Of a DNA stretch of 46,473 bases, positions 39,082 through 46,453 are shown one piece after another (the stretch's first letter is position 1; each line of letters starts with the position of its first letter). The stretch comes from an uncultured Ruminococcus sp. (GTDB lineage: Bacteria; Bacillota; Clostridia; Oscillospirales; Ruminococcaceae). Below the pieces are notes generated by a model. It did no database searches and was not told the DNA's origin. It was given only the letters and a program-made list of their open reading frames with translations. The translations under genes were made by a program, and so were the position numbers. Where the stretch lies: assembly GCA_902762785.1 (NCBI GenBank), contig CACWPL010000033.1:1-46473 (forward strand), read 5' to 3'.

Positions 39082-40653
39082 ATGAAGCGTGTCAGACATT
39101 TATCCGAGGGAACGATCGACAAGGTCGCCGCACAGATCGGCGAGTCCTTCTGGGACTATCCCTATGCGGAGGGCGAGGGCGGACTGCGAACGTTCTTCCC
39201 CTCCAAGCAGGCGATGTGCGACTATATGCGGTCCTTCGTGGTCGCGGGGCTCGAGAGCGGCACGCTCTACAGCACCGATGGCGGCGAGGGCTACATCCTG
39301 CTCACCTCCTCCGACGGCGAGCACCCGGGCCTCATGAGCCTCCTGCGGATGAGCCACAGCATGAAGGAGGCGCTCGGCGGATGGCGCGCGCTCGCCGGAT
39401 TCCTGAAGGCAGCCAACGGCGGCGGCACGCCCCTGGAAACGGTCATGAAGCGGCAGAAGAAGCCCTATGTCAAGGTCGAGATGCTGATCGTCACGAAGGA
39501 CCATCAGGGACAGGGCTATATGCGCGAGCTCATGGGCTTTGCCTACAGGATGGCGGCGAAGAAGCATGCATCCCTCATCCTCGACACGGATGCCAAGGGC
39601 AAGTGCGACCGCTATCTCCACCTCGGCATGAAGCTCGAGCGGACACGGACAGCGGCAGGCTTCCCCATCTATGACCTCATCCGCGAGGCGCCAGTGCTGG
39701 CGAAAAAGCCGGTGAAGCTGCCTGTGACCGACCCGCTGCGTCCGCTGGCGGTCGTCGGGACGAATTCCTGGGGCAGCGCGGCCTACGGCAGGGTGCTGCG
39801 CGGGAGCAGCGTGCCGGAGCAGGTCATCGCAGAGACGGTAGAGACCGCGATGCAGACGGGGCTCCTGATCTTCGATACGGCGCAGGACTACGGCCTCGGC
39901 GAGGGACAGAGGATGATCGGCCGCCTCTGCCCGGAGGGGGCGCTGATCTCCTCGAAGTTCACGCCGGGAGGACGCTATGTGCCGGGACAGGTGCGCCGGT
40001 CGTTCGAGAAGGACCTTGCGGACTTCGGTCGCGATTCTCTGGACATCTACTGGCTCCATCTGCCGAACCAGATCGAGGAGAATCTCGCGGAGATGATCGC
40101 GCTCTATCAAGAGGGGAAGATCCGTAACATCGGCGTTTCCAATTTCACGCTGGAGGAATGCAGGACCGCGAAGGCCATCCTCGACCGTGCCGGCATCCCG
40201 CTCTATGGCGTGCAGGATCATTACAGCATCCTTGCAAGGGAATGGGAGAAGAACGGCCTGGTGAAGTGGTGCCGGGAGAACGGCGTGCAGTTCTGGGCAT
40301 GGGCGGTCCTGGAGGAGGGGATGCTCGTCCCGCCGGACGGGCATGAGAAGCCGTCCGTCATGAAGCTGCTCTTCCGCAGCAAACGCAAAAAGCTCGCTCC
40401 GCTCTACCGCAGGATGCAGCAGATCGGGCACGCGCATGGTCTGACTGCCGCACAGGTCGCGATGGCGTTTTGCAGCAGCAAGGGCCTCGTCCCGATCTGC
40501 GGATGCCGCAAGCCCTATCAGGCGCAGGCGCTCGCCGAGGCGGTCCGCGTGACGCTCACGGAGAGCGAGATCGCGCAGCTCGAGCAGACCGCAGACCGCC
40601 TCGCGGTCCGGGTGCTCGGGGCGGATATGTTCCGGTTCGCAGTCAGATCGTGA
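39082..40653 (+). CDS. GNAT acetyltransferase fused to aldo-keto reductase
   Basis: 523 residues in one frame. About 1-205 is a GNAT N-acetyltransferase (VEMLIVTKDHQGQGYMREL; acetyl-CoA pyrophosphate loop HQGQGYM). About 215-523 is an aldo-keto reductase TIM barrel with its catalytic tetrad Asp265, Tyr270, Lys292 and His326 (FDTAQDYGLGEG, SSKF, YWLHLPN) and NIGVSNF, ending in a NADPH-site segment (GLVPICGCRK). The ATG at 39082 follows AAAGGAG; the ATG at 39037 has no RBS. The joined activities suggest reduction and acetylation of one metabolite, perhaps detoxification; substrate unknown. Downstream gene starts after 14 nt. Confidence 0.88.
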   Translation: MKRVRHLSEGTIDKVAAQIGESFWDYPYAEGEGGLRTFFPSKQAMCDYMRSFVVAGLESGTLYSTDGGEGYILLTSSDGEHPGLMSLLRMSHSMKEALGGWRALAGFLKAANGGGTPLETVMKRQKKPYVKVEMLIVTKDHQGQGYMRELMGFAYRMAAKKHASLILDTDAKGKCDRYLHLGMKLERTRTAAGFPIYDLIREAPVLAKKPVKLPVTDPLRPLAVVGTNSWGSAAYGRVLRGSSVPEQVIAETVETAMQTGLLIFDTAQDYGLGEGQRMIGRLCPEGALISSKFTPGGRYVPGQVRRSFEKDLADFGRDSLDIYWLHLPNQIEENLAEMIALYQEGKIRNIGVSNFTLEECRTAKAILDRAGIPLYGVQDHYSILAREWEKNGLVKWCRENGVQFWAWAVLEEGMLVPPDGHEKPSVMKLLFRSKRKKLAPLYRRMQQIGHAHGLTAAQVAMAFCSSKGLVPICGCRKPYQAQALAEAVRVTLTESEIAQLEQTADRLAVRVLGADMFRFAVRS

Positions 40654-40667
40654 ACGGAGGGGCCGAC

Positions 40668-41147
40668 ATGAAACAAAAGCTCCCCCTGTATGGCATCGGC
40701 CCTGTGTACGGCGCGATCGTCCTCGCACTGACGGTCGCGGCGGCCGTTTGCAGGGATCTGCCGATCTTCGCATCCGGCCGTCTGCCGATGCTCCGGATCC
40801 CGCTGTGCGTGGCCGGCATCCTGCTGATCCTGATCGGCATCTTCATGTGGATCCACGCCAACTTCATCTCCAAGATCGACGACGGCATCCACAACAGCCG
40901 TCTGGTCACGACCGGGATCTATGCATGGGTGCGAGACCCGATCTATTCCGCGATCATGATCGTCTGCACGGGCATCCTCTGCATCCTCGGGAACGTATGG
41001 TTTTTGGTGCTGCCCTTCGTCTTCTGGGGCACGATGACCGTGCTGCTGCGAGCAACGGAGGAAAGGTGGCTCCGGGAGATGTTCGGACAGGAGTATGAGG
41101 ACTACTGCAAGCGTGTGAATCGCTGCATCCCGTGGAAACGGAAGTGA
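40668..41147 (+). CDS. isoprenylcysteine carboxyl methyltransferase-like membrane protein
   Basis: 159 residues; transmembrane helices at about 12-28, 42-62, and 95-125. The family signature is clear: HNSRLVTTGIYAWVRDPIYSA and the tail ATEERWLREMFGQEYEDYCK, which form the SAM site in the ICMT/PEMT superfamily. Bacterial members methylate small molecules or phospholipids; the substrate is unknown. CGGAGG precedes the ATG. Last gene of its operon; converges with the alpha/beta hydrolase with 42 nt between stops and no visible terminator. Confidence 0.88.
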   Translation: MKQKLPLYGIGPVYGAIVLALTVAAAVCRDLPIFASGRLPMLRIPLCVAGILLILIGIFMWIHANFISKIDDGIHNSRLVTTGIYAWVRDPIYSAIMIVCTGILCILGNVWFLVLPFVFWGTMTVLLRATEERWLREMFGQEYEDYCKRVNRCIPWKRK

Positions 41148-41189
41148 GCTGTGCGGGAGGACGGACGATGCCGCGTTCGGCGGATCTCG

Positions 41190-42401
41190 TCAGCGGCCGC
41201 CGCTCGTCAGTTCCGCATTTTTGCGGTCCGTCTCCGTGATCCAATGCATGATGGTATCCAGCGCGAGCTTGGCGTTGCCGACCTGACAGTGATCCGCCGC
41301 AGACTCCTGCTCCGTGAACAGCCAGAACGTCAGCGAACGGACATTGGTCATGGCGTCGATCTCCTGACTGACCTTATGATAGTCGATGAAATGATCGGCG
41401 CTCGCGCCTAGGATCAGCACGTCCTGTGTCAGCCGGTGCGCGACAGGACGGATGTCGTAGCGTGCCAGTTTTTTTGCCCAGTCATAGGGACTATCCGCCT
41501 CGTAGGCATACATCCCGTGCCGGATCGCCCAGTTCACCATGGGGTCCTTTTTGCACTTGATCCCGAAGACCAAGTTCAGCAGAGGCTTCGCATGCAGCTT
41601 CATCATCGCATAGAAAGCCGTTTCGAGCACCTTGCCCTGTGTACCGATGACGGAGCCCAAAAAGCTCGGGAACACGCTCCAGCAGACGACCTTTTTGATA
41701 CGCGCATCGAATGCCGCTGCACGGGGCGCCAGATAGCCGCCGAGGGAGATGCCGATGATCGTCACGTCCTGTAGATGGAGATGATCGAGCACCGCCTTGA
41801 CGGGGCGCTCCCACTCGTGCGTGAAATGCTTTCCCTGCGTCCGCACGACGCCGCCCTGCCCCGGCCCCTCGAACAGATACACCTCGAAACCACATTCCCG
41901 CAGATACAGCACCGAGAACAGGAATTCCTCCATATAGCTGTCGTTCCCGCCGTGCAGCACGATCGTGTCCTTCGGCGTCCCCTCCGGCGCGAGATGCCAT
42001 ACGGGGAGCACGATGCCCTCATAGGGGACGGCGAGACGTTCGATGATCGGCGTATCGCCTGTGAAATAGTCGCGGTAATACGCATAGAACATCGCCGTCG
42101 CGCGCTTGTAGTAGCGCAGCTTGTCCGGGTCGCCGTCCTCCATGAAGAACTCGCTCATGCGGTAATAGCCGATCGCGGGCGAGATTCGGCCCTCCTTGTA
42201 GGCGCGGTCACCGAGGGCGATGAGGGCACGCTTCCAGTCGGCACTGCTGCGGATGCGCTTGCCGACCTTCTGCACGTCCTCCAACGTGCCGCCGTTCCAG
42301 TGGATGACACGGCAGAGCTGATAGTTGAAATTCGGCTCCTCGTTCAGATGATACATCCCCGATGTGAAGCGGATGGGCTGACGGATATCGTATTTGTCCA
42401 T
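41190..42401 (-). CDS. alpha/beta hydrolase (FrsA/C-C bond hydrolase-like)
   Basis: 403 residues: a helical N-terminal cap (about 1-125) and an alpha/beta-hydrolase core. Nucleophile Ser219 in GISLGGYLA; oxyanion loop LHGGNDSYMEEF; acid in LGASADHFI and His in ADHCQVGN. The extended N terminus resembles the FrsA / 2,6-dihydropseudooxynicotine hydrolase group, whose members cut C-C or ester bonds. The start at 42401 follows AGGAGGAGA. Its own -10 lies at 42423-42428. The AraC-type gene upstream on the same strand may control it. Confidence 0.88.
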   Translation of the reverse strand: MDKYDIRQPIRFTSGMYHLNEEPNFNYQLCRVIHWNGGTLEDVQKVGKRIRSSADWKRALIALGDRAYKEGRISPAIGYYRMSEFFMEDGDPDKLRYYKRATAMFYAYYRDYFTGDTPIIERLAVPYEGIVLPVWHLAPEGTPKDTIVLHGGNDSYMEEFLFSVLYLRECGFEVYLFEGPGQGGVVRTQGKHFTHEWERPVKAVLDHLHLQDVTIIGISLGGYLAPRAAAFDARIKKVVCWSVFPSFLGSVIGTQGKVLETAFYAMMKLHAKPLLNLVFGIKCKKDPMVNWAIRHGMYAYEADSPYDWAKKLARYDIRPVAHRLTQDVLILGASADHFIDYHKVSQEIDAMTNVRSLTFWLFTEQESAADHCQVGNAKLALDTIMHWITETDRKNAELTSGGR

Positions 42402-42422
42402 AGTGATCTCCTCCTTGCTTCT

Positions 42423-42428
42423 ATTATA
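42423..42428 (-). promoter_or_regulatory. -10 box before the alpha/beta hydrolase gene
   Basis: Minus-strand TATAAT with no convincing -35 at 17 nt, in the 50-nt gap between the AraC-type gene and the hydrolase gene. A weak -35 fits activator-dependent transcription. Confidence 0.45.
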
Positions 42429-42451
42429 GAGGAGATCGGTCGGAGATGCTT

Positions 42452-43186
42452 TCAAAGATCGGCTATGTTTTTCTGTGAACGCAAAAATGCAGACAGCGAG
42501 ATCCCGAACATCCGCTTGCATGTCGCGGCCAGGTGGGAGGAGGAATCGAAGCCGGCGTACATCGCCGCATCGGTCAGGAACATGCCGCGCTCTGCGTACT
42601 CAAAGGCCTTCCGCAGCTTCATAAAGGCGAGGTACCCGGCGAGCGTATCGCCGGTCTGTTGCTTGAAGAGGTGCGATAGGCGGCTCTGGGAGAGGTAGGT
42701 CCTCTGGCAGAGCTGTGCCATCATATCCGCCCCGATCGACGGCGCCGCTTCGATCTCTGCGATGGCCGCCAGGACACGTTCATCGGCCGTGATCTTCCCC
42801 TCGCTGTCGATCCCGACCAGCGTTAGGATCTGGGTGTCCATATCGTCTCGCGTTTGGCGGCACAGTGCCTGTATCTCTGATACGGCCGCCTCTGCCAGGA
42901 CCGCGTGGTCGGAGGATGCCAGGTACTGCGACGTCATCCGCTCTGCGATCGCGGACAAGTTAGCCATAAGGAACACGGCCATGCGTCCGTCCGCCTGGAT
43001 CTCGTGCGCGACCTCCGACCGGATCATGATCCCTCCACATGTGACCTGCGTCGTCCCGACCGTACAGCGCAGCGTCCCCTCGACCGCACATACCAGATGT
43101 GCGGTCGGATGCCGGTGCCGTTCGGGAGAGCCATGATCTGCGATCATACAGAGATATTCCGGCGTGTAGCGTATCACCTTCGTCAT
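42452..43186 (-). CDS. AraC-family transcriptional regulator
   Basis: 244 residues: an N-terminal cupin sensor (about 10-75, PERHRHPTAHLVCAVEGTL) and a C-terminal double helix-turn-helix (about 140-240; LCQRTYLSQSRLSHLFKQQT and FDSSSHLAATCKRMFGISLS). The start at 43186 follows AAAGGAGG. It lies immediately upstream of the hydrolase gene on the same strand and divergent to the 43.4-45.6 kb operon; either could be its target. Effector unknown. Confidence 0.9.
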   Translation of the reverse strand: MTKVIRYTPEYLCMIADHGSPERHRHPTAHLVCAVEGTLRCTVGTTQVTCGGIMIRSEVAHEIQADGRMAVFLMANLSAIAERMTSQYLASSDHAVLAEAAVSEIQALCRQTRDDMDTQILTLVGIDSEGKITADERVLAAIAEIEAAPSIGADMMAQLCQRTYLSQSRLSHLFKQQTGDTLAGYLAFMKLRKAFEYAERGMFLTDAAMYAGFDSSSHLAATCKRMFGISLSAFLRSQKNIADL

Positions 43187-43219
43187 CGTGCTGCCTCCTT
43201 TTGCGATGATGCTATCCTC

Positions 43220-43228
43220 ATCATAGCA
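43220..43228 (-). promoter_or_regulatory. extended -10 promoter of the AraC-type gene
   Basis: Minus-strand TGC-TATGAT; -35 candidate TGTACT (43243-43248) at 17 nt is poor. Confidence 0.5.
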
Positions 43229-43282
43229 CATTTTTAGGAAAAAGTACAGTGTATCCCGTAAGTTTTTTTTCAGATCTGCATC

Positions 43283-43311
43283 TTGCAATGAAAGGCAAGG
43301 TGTGCTATAAT
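43283..43311 (+). promoter_or_regulatory. sigma-A promoter with CTTGC-N8-GCAAG dyad (second copy)
   Basis: TTGCAA (43283-43288), 17-nt spacer, TATAAT (43306-43311), TGC extension. CTTGC (43282-43286) and GCAAG (43295-43299) form the same dyad as at 38442-38459, with the same spacing to the -10. Confidence 0.85.
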
Positions 43312-43389
43312 AATAGATGGTAAGCAACAACTAACTAATTGCGATCCGATCGTGTATCACACACGGTCGCTCGAACAGGAGGGATCTCT

Positions 43390-44109
43390 ATGGGATCGGA
43401 TGACAAAACACCGTCTGCAAAACAGCTCGACTGGGTACAGATCCGCACGCTGCTGTTCCTCGGACTGCTCGGCGGATGCATGACGTTCGTCGGTGACTGG
43501 CTGCTGGGGTACGGCGTGACCGACGCGCGCCTGACAGGCCTCGAGCGCAAGCTGTCACAGTATCTCGTGCTATCCGACCGCACATTGTTTTGGTCGGCAT
43601 TTCTGGGGCTGATCGGCATCTCCCTGGAAGGGGTCTGCTATCTCGGCATCTGCCGGCTCCTCCGGAGCGAACGGTATGCCCATGTCTTCCGGGTCGGTGC
43701 GTTCGGCTATATGCTGTTCGCCGCGTGTGGTGTGCATGTGCCGTGCCTGGCGACCGTGTTCTTTTATAAACACATGATGCTCGCATCCCCGGAGACGGCG
43801 TATGATCTGACGGTCACGTTCGGGCTGTATTTCCTGCTCCCGGCGATGATCCTGTTCCTGGCCGCCTTCCTGGTGATGAGCGCCGCACAGATCGGAGCGT
43901 TCGCCAAGGGACTGACGCCGTACCCGAGATGGTGCTGGATCTTTTCGATGCCGGTCGCCATGGCGGCGACCATGCTATTGAAGCTCACGGGCGATCATGC
44001 TGTCACGAACGGACTGACGGCCGCTTGGATCAGCATCGGCAATATCTGGATGTTCGGCGGTCTGCTGATGATGATGCGTCGTGCAAAGGAAAGGAGTCAT
44101 ATCTCATGA
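43390..44109 (+). CDS. multi-pass membrane protein, function unknown
   Basis: 239 residues with about seven transmembrane helices (near 20-37, 64-85, 98-120, 138-165, 180-198 and 210-232 among them). Cytoplasmic start of 15 polar residues. I cannot name the family with confidence. AGGAGGG precedes the ATG at 43390; the earlier ATG at 43339 lies in the leader. First gene of an operon under the dyad promoter, overlapping the esterase gene by 4 nt. Confidence 0.78.
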   Translation: MGSDDKTPSAKQLDWVQIRTLLFLGLLGGCMTFVGDWLLGYGVTDARLTGLERKLSQYLVLSDRTLFWSAFLGLIGISLEGVCYLGICRLLRSERYAHVFRVGAFGYMLFAACGVHVPCLATVFFYKHMMLASPETAYDLTVTFGLYFLLPAMILFLAAFLVMSAAQIGAFAKGLTPYPRWCWIFSMPVAMAATMLLKLTGDHAVTNGLTAAWISIGNIWMFGGLLMMMRRAKERSHIS

Positions 44110-45092
44110 AACAGGATCCATTCGTAACGGTCGTGAAGGCCCCCGATGCCTCGCAGGAGCCACGTTATCGGCTGGTGGAGCTGGCGGTCAAGGCGGCAGG
44201 TCTGCGCAAGAGCCTGATCGGCACGAAGGAGGAGGTCCTTGCGAAGGCAGCAAGGGTGAACGCGAAAAATCGGCATTTTTTCATGCCGACGGACAGCAGG
44301 GCGCATTACACCGACCATCTGATCGGCGGGCAGTACCATTGTGTCGAGATCGACACGGACATCCGCCGCAAGGACAAAGCCGTGCTGTTCGTGTTCGGCG
44401 GCGGCATGATCCTCGGGTCGGATGCGGGCGACATCGGCTTGTCCCGCCGTATCGCAAAGGAGACCGGCGCGGACGTGTGGTTCCCCTATTATCCGCTGTG
44501 TCACGAGCATGATATACTGGAGAACGTGCAGATGCTCTTTGGGTGCTATCGAGAGATGCTTCGTTTCTATGCGCCGGAGGACATCGTATTTCTGGGATTC
44601 TCGTCCGGCGGTGCGCTGATCCTTGATCTGATCACCTATCTCAACGAGCTGCGTGACCGCGGTGAGACGGTCCCGATGCCCGGTATGCTGATCCCGATCT
44701 CTCCTGGCAGCGTCCCGGTCAATGATCGGGAGCGCGACCGTCTGCGAATGCTCGACAGCCGTGATATGATGATCCCTGCCTCCTTTATGGATCTTGCCGA
44801 GGAGATCATGCGCCACGGCCATGACATCCCGCAAAAATACACCGCAACGGCACACGGCGACTTCCGCGATGCACCGATGACGCATTTCTATTACGGGTCG
44901 GCAGAAACGCTCTATGGCTTTGCTCCGAGCTATGCCGCGAGCTTCCGAAGGGCGAAGGCACGCTGCGTCTTCCACATCGGAAAGGGGATGCACCATTGCT
45001 ATGCGATGCAGTATTTCATCCCCGGATGCAAGCCGGCGTTCGATGAGGTCATGGGGCTGATCCTGCACTATTTTGAAAGGGGCCGTTCCTGA
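44106..45092 (+). CDS. alpha/beta hydrolase, HSL/esterase type
   Basis: 328 residues. Nucleophile Ser166 in GFSSG (GxSxG). The oxyanion motif is FGGG (97-100) in place of the common HGGG. Acid and base are likely in the C-terminal part (APMTHFYYGSAETLYG and KGMHHCYAMQYF). A carboxylesterase/lipase-like (hormone-sensitive lipase) family fits. AAAGGAG precedes the ATG. Overlaps the preceding membrane-protein gene by 4 nt. Substrate unknown. Confidence 0.87.
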   Translation: MKQDPFVTVVKAPDASQEPRYRLVELAVKAAGLRKSLIGTKEEVLAKAARVNAKNRHFFMPTDSRAHYTDHLIGGQYHCVEIDTDIRRKDKAVLFVFGGGMILGSDAGDIGLSRRIAKETGADVWFPYYPLCHEHDILENVQMLFGCYREMLRFYAPEDIVFLGFSSGGALILDLITYLNELRDRGETVPMPGMLIPISPGSVPVNDRERDRLRMLDSRDMMIPASFMDLAEEIMRHGHDIPQKYTATAHGDFRDAPMTHFYYGSAETLYGFAPSYAASFRRAKARCVFHIGKGMHHCYAMQYFIPGCKPAFDEVMGLILHYFERGRS

Positions 45093-45131
45093 TGACGGAG
45101 CGGCGTCGATACTGGAAATGGAGGTAGGCAA

Positions 45132-45632
45132 ATGCTTTTGACGGTATTCCTCACGGTCGTGTTTTGCGCGGCGATCACGCTGATGCTCTTGTCGGCAGTC
45201 ACGTTCATCCAGGACATCCGATTCTTTTCCTCTGCACCGAAGGAGGCGCAGGCCGTCCTGCGTCCAAGAGAGCAGGAGCTGTTCTGCGGTGCCAGGGCCA
45301 TCGGATGGACACTGATGGCCTTTAGTCTGCTGATGATCCTGGGCGTCGGCGTGGTCGCGATCTGGGACGGAGCAAGGAGCGGCTATACGTTCTGGCAGTA
45401 TTTCTTGCGGTTCGTTTTCATCTTCACTGTATATAAGCTCTATGACATGACCTTCTTTGACTGGTACCTGCTTTGCCGTGCCCGATTTTTCCAGTACTAT
45501 TTCCCGGAGACCGCATCGGTCTACAACGGCAGGCGATACGGCTATAACATCAAGAGCCAGCTCTTGAAGCTGCTCGTGATCTTCCCGGCGGCATCCGCAC
45601 TGGCAGCGTGGATCTGCACGCTGGCGCAGTGA
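45132..45632 (+). CDS. four-helix membrane protein, function unknown
   Basis: 166 residues; helices at about 5-25, 56-77, 86-103 and 142-162, with a Tyr/Phe-rich loop in between (FFDWYLLCRARFFQYYFPE). GGAGG lies 8 nt before the ATG. Last gene before a strong terminator, so it ends the operon that begins at 43390. I recognise no family. Confidence 0.75.
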   Translation: MLLTVFLTVVFCAAITLMLLSAVTFIQDIRFFSSAPKEAQAVLRPREQELFCGARAIGWTLMAFSLLMILGVGVVAIWDGARSGYTFWQYFLRFVFIFTVYKLYDMTFFDWYLLCRARFFQYYFPETASVYNGRRYGYNIKSQLLKLLVIFPAASALAAWICTLAQ

Positions 45633-45671
45633 TCGAGCGGGATGTGTCAAAGCGGCCTCTAAAAGCACATG

Positions 45672-45708
45672 CTTCTCTGCGCTGACGATCGGCGCAGAGA
45701 AGTTTTTT
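45672..45708 (+). terminator. rho-independent terminator
   Basis: Perfect 11-bp stem CTTCTCTGCGC / GCGCAGAGAAG, 9-nt loop, then TTTTTT. It insulates the peptide locus from the upstream operon. Confidence 0.93.
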
Positions 45709-45837
45709 CGCGCATGATCGTATGACTCAAGGGGGTGTCGATCACTTTGTGACATAATGATGCAAAAGAGAAACGCGATATGACGTATCTGCGCTATATT
45801 GACGGTCGATGCTGTGACAAAAGATCGTCTTTCGTAT

Positions 45838-45866
45838 TTGCAATCGTTGGTGAGATATGGTATGAT
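45838..45866 (+). promoter_or_regulatory. sigma-A promoter of the small-peptide locus
   Basis: TTGCAA (45838-45843), 17-nt spacer ending in ATATGG, TATGAT (45861-45866) with TGG extension. Upstream (45736-45754) TGTCGATCACTTTGTGACA contains a TCAC-TTT-GTGA dyad, and a related GTCGATGCTGTGACA lies at 45805-45819; both could be regulator sites. Confidence 0.75.
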
Positions 45867-45899
45867 ACTGATAGAGGGAAAAAACGAGGAGGTGATAGG

Positions 45900-45980
45900 A
45901 TGAGCAAGCCCACGATCGCTGTCGTTCTCGCTGTTGTCGATGTCGCTTTGACGATCATCAAGATCGTCACGAAGAAGTGA
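45900..45980 (+). CDS. 26-residue amphipathic, cationic peptide
   Basis: Very strong RBS CGAGGAGGTGATAG directly before the ATG, under its own promoter. The peptide runs MSKPTIAVVLAVVDV then ALTIIKIVTKK: a hydrophobic helix with a narrow polar stripe (Asp14, Thr18, Lys21, Lys25) and a Lys-Lys end; net charge about +3. No signal peptide or cleavage motif. It physically resembles phenol-soluble modulins, leaderless bacteriocins or membrane-acting type I toxins; I see no antitoxin RNA, immunity gene or exporter nearby. Reality as a gene rests on promoter, RBS and helix pattern. Confidence 0.65.
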   Translation: MSKPTIAVVLAVVDVALTIIKIVTKK

Positions 45981-46014
45981 CGTCCGCGCTCTGCATGCTC
46001 GAGGAGGTGATAGC

Positions 46015-46107
46015 ATGAAGGTCGATGTGATCGCTGAGATCGTCACCACAGTCTCTGACTGTGTCGTGAAGATCCTGAAGGCAGTGGATGAGGGGAGGGA
46101 CGACTGA
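46015..46107 (+). CDS. 30-residue amphipathic, anionic peptide
   Basis: Begins 34 nt after the first peptide stop, with the near-identical RBS CGAGGAGGTGATAG. The peptide runs MKVDVIAEIVTTVSDC then VVKILKAVDEGRDD. Polar residues recur on one face (Asp4, Glu8, Thr11, Asp15, Lys19, Lys22, Glu26) and Ile/Val/Leu on the other, a clean amphipathic helix. Net charge about -3, opposite to peptide 1. IIKIVTK in the first and VVKILKA in the second suggest common origin. One Cys (16) could allow dimerisation. Confidence 0.65.
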   Translation: MKVDVIAEIVTTVSDCVVKILKAVDEGRDD

Positions 46108-46128
46108 GCCGCCCCCCGTGCAAGTGAT

Positions 46129-46145
46129 GAGGAGGGGATAGCATG
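46129..46145 (+). repeat. third copy of the RBS/start cassette
   Basis: GAGGAGGGGATAGCATG matches the start cassettes of peptides 1 and 2 (ending at 45902 and 46017). From its ATG the frame has no stop before the tRNA genes, so no sensible short peptide follows; probably a remnant of a third unit. Confidence 0.55.
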
Positions 46146-46193
46146 CGCGACCCCACCATCGGCTCGTGTGCCGCATCTTTTTTCAAAAAAGAC

Positions 46194-46222
46194 TTGACAA
46201 ACCGGGCCGATCGTGTTATAAT
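46194..46222 (+). promoter_or_regulatory. consensus sigma-A promoter of the tRNA operon
   Basis: Perfect TTGACA (46194-46199), 17-nt spacer, perfect TATAAT (46217-46222), TGT extension. It lies just after TCTTTTTT-C-AAAAAAGA (46176-46192), whose T run may end the peptide transcript. Confidence 0.95.
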
Positions 46223-46247
46223 AAATAAGCTATGGTATAGCAACGAT

Positions 46248-46321
46248 GGCGGTATAGCTCAGTTGGCTAGAGCACTTGGTTCATACCCAGGGGGTCGCTG
46301 GTTCAAATCCTGCTGCCGCTA
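46248..46321 (+). tRNA. tRNA-Met (CAT), elongator type
   Basis: Cloverleaf folds: acceptor GGCGGTA/TGCCGCT (first pair G-T), D arm GCTC...GAGC, anticodon stem CTTGG/CCAGG with loop TTCATAC (anticodon CAT), T loop TTCAAAT. A G-T pair at 1-72 argues against the initiator (C-A). The T stem GCTGG/CCTGC has one T-T mismatch in the middle. CCA is not encoded. A lysidine-modified tRNA-Ile is less likely from the acceptor and anticodon-loop sequence. Confidence 0.93.
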
Positions 46322-46327
46322 TCCATC

Positions 46328-46402
46328 GGCCCGTTGGTCAAGAGGTCAAGACACCGCCCTTTCACGGCGGAATCATGGGTTCAATTCCCGTACGGGTCAC
46401 CA
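46328..46402 (+). tRNA. tRNA-Glu (TTC)
   Basis: Acceptor GGCCCGT/ACGGGTC, anticodon stem CCGCC/GGCGG with loop CTTTCAC (anticodon TTC), T loop TTCAATT, and encoded CCA at 46400-46402. Six bases after tRNA-Met. Confidence 0.96.
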
Positions 46403-46411
46403 TTCAATGTT

Positions 46412-46453
46412 CTCGGAAACAGCGTAATTACGTTGTTTCCGAGTTTTTCTTTT
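46412..46453 (+). terminator. strong terminator of the tRNA operon
   Basis: 15-bp stem CTCGGAAACAGCGTA / TACGTTGTTTCCGAG (one G-T pair) with a 2-nt loop, then TTTTTCTTTT. Confidence 0.95.

Noticed and set aside
46143-46427. ORF following the third RBS cassette
   Set aside because: It reads through both tRNA genes, so it cannot be a real protein.
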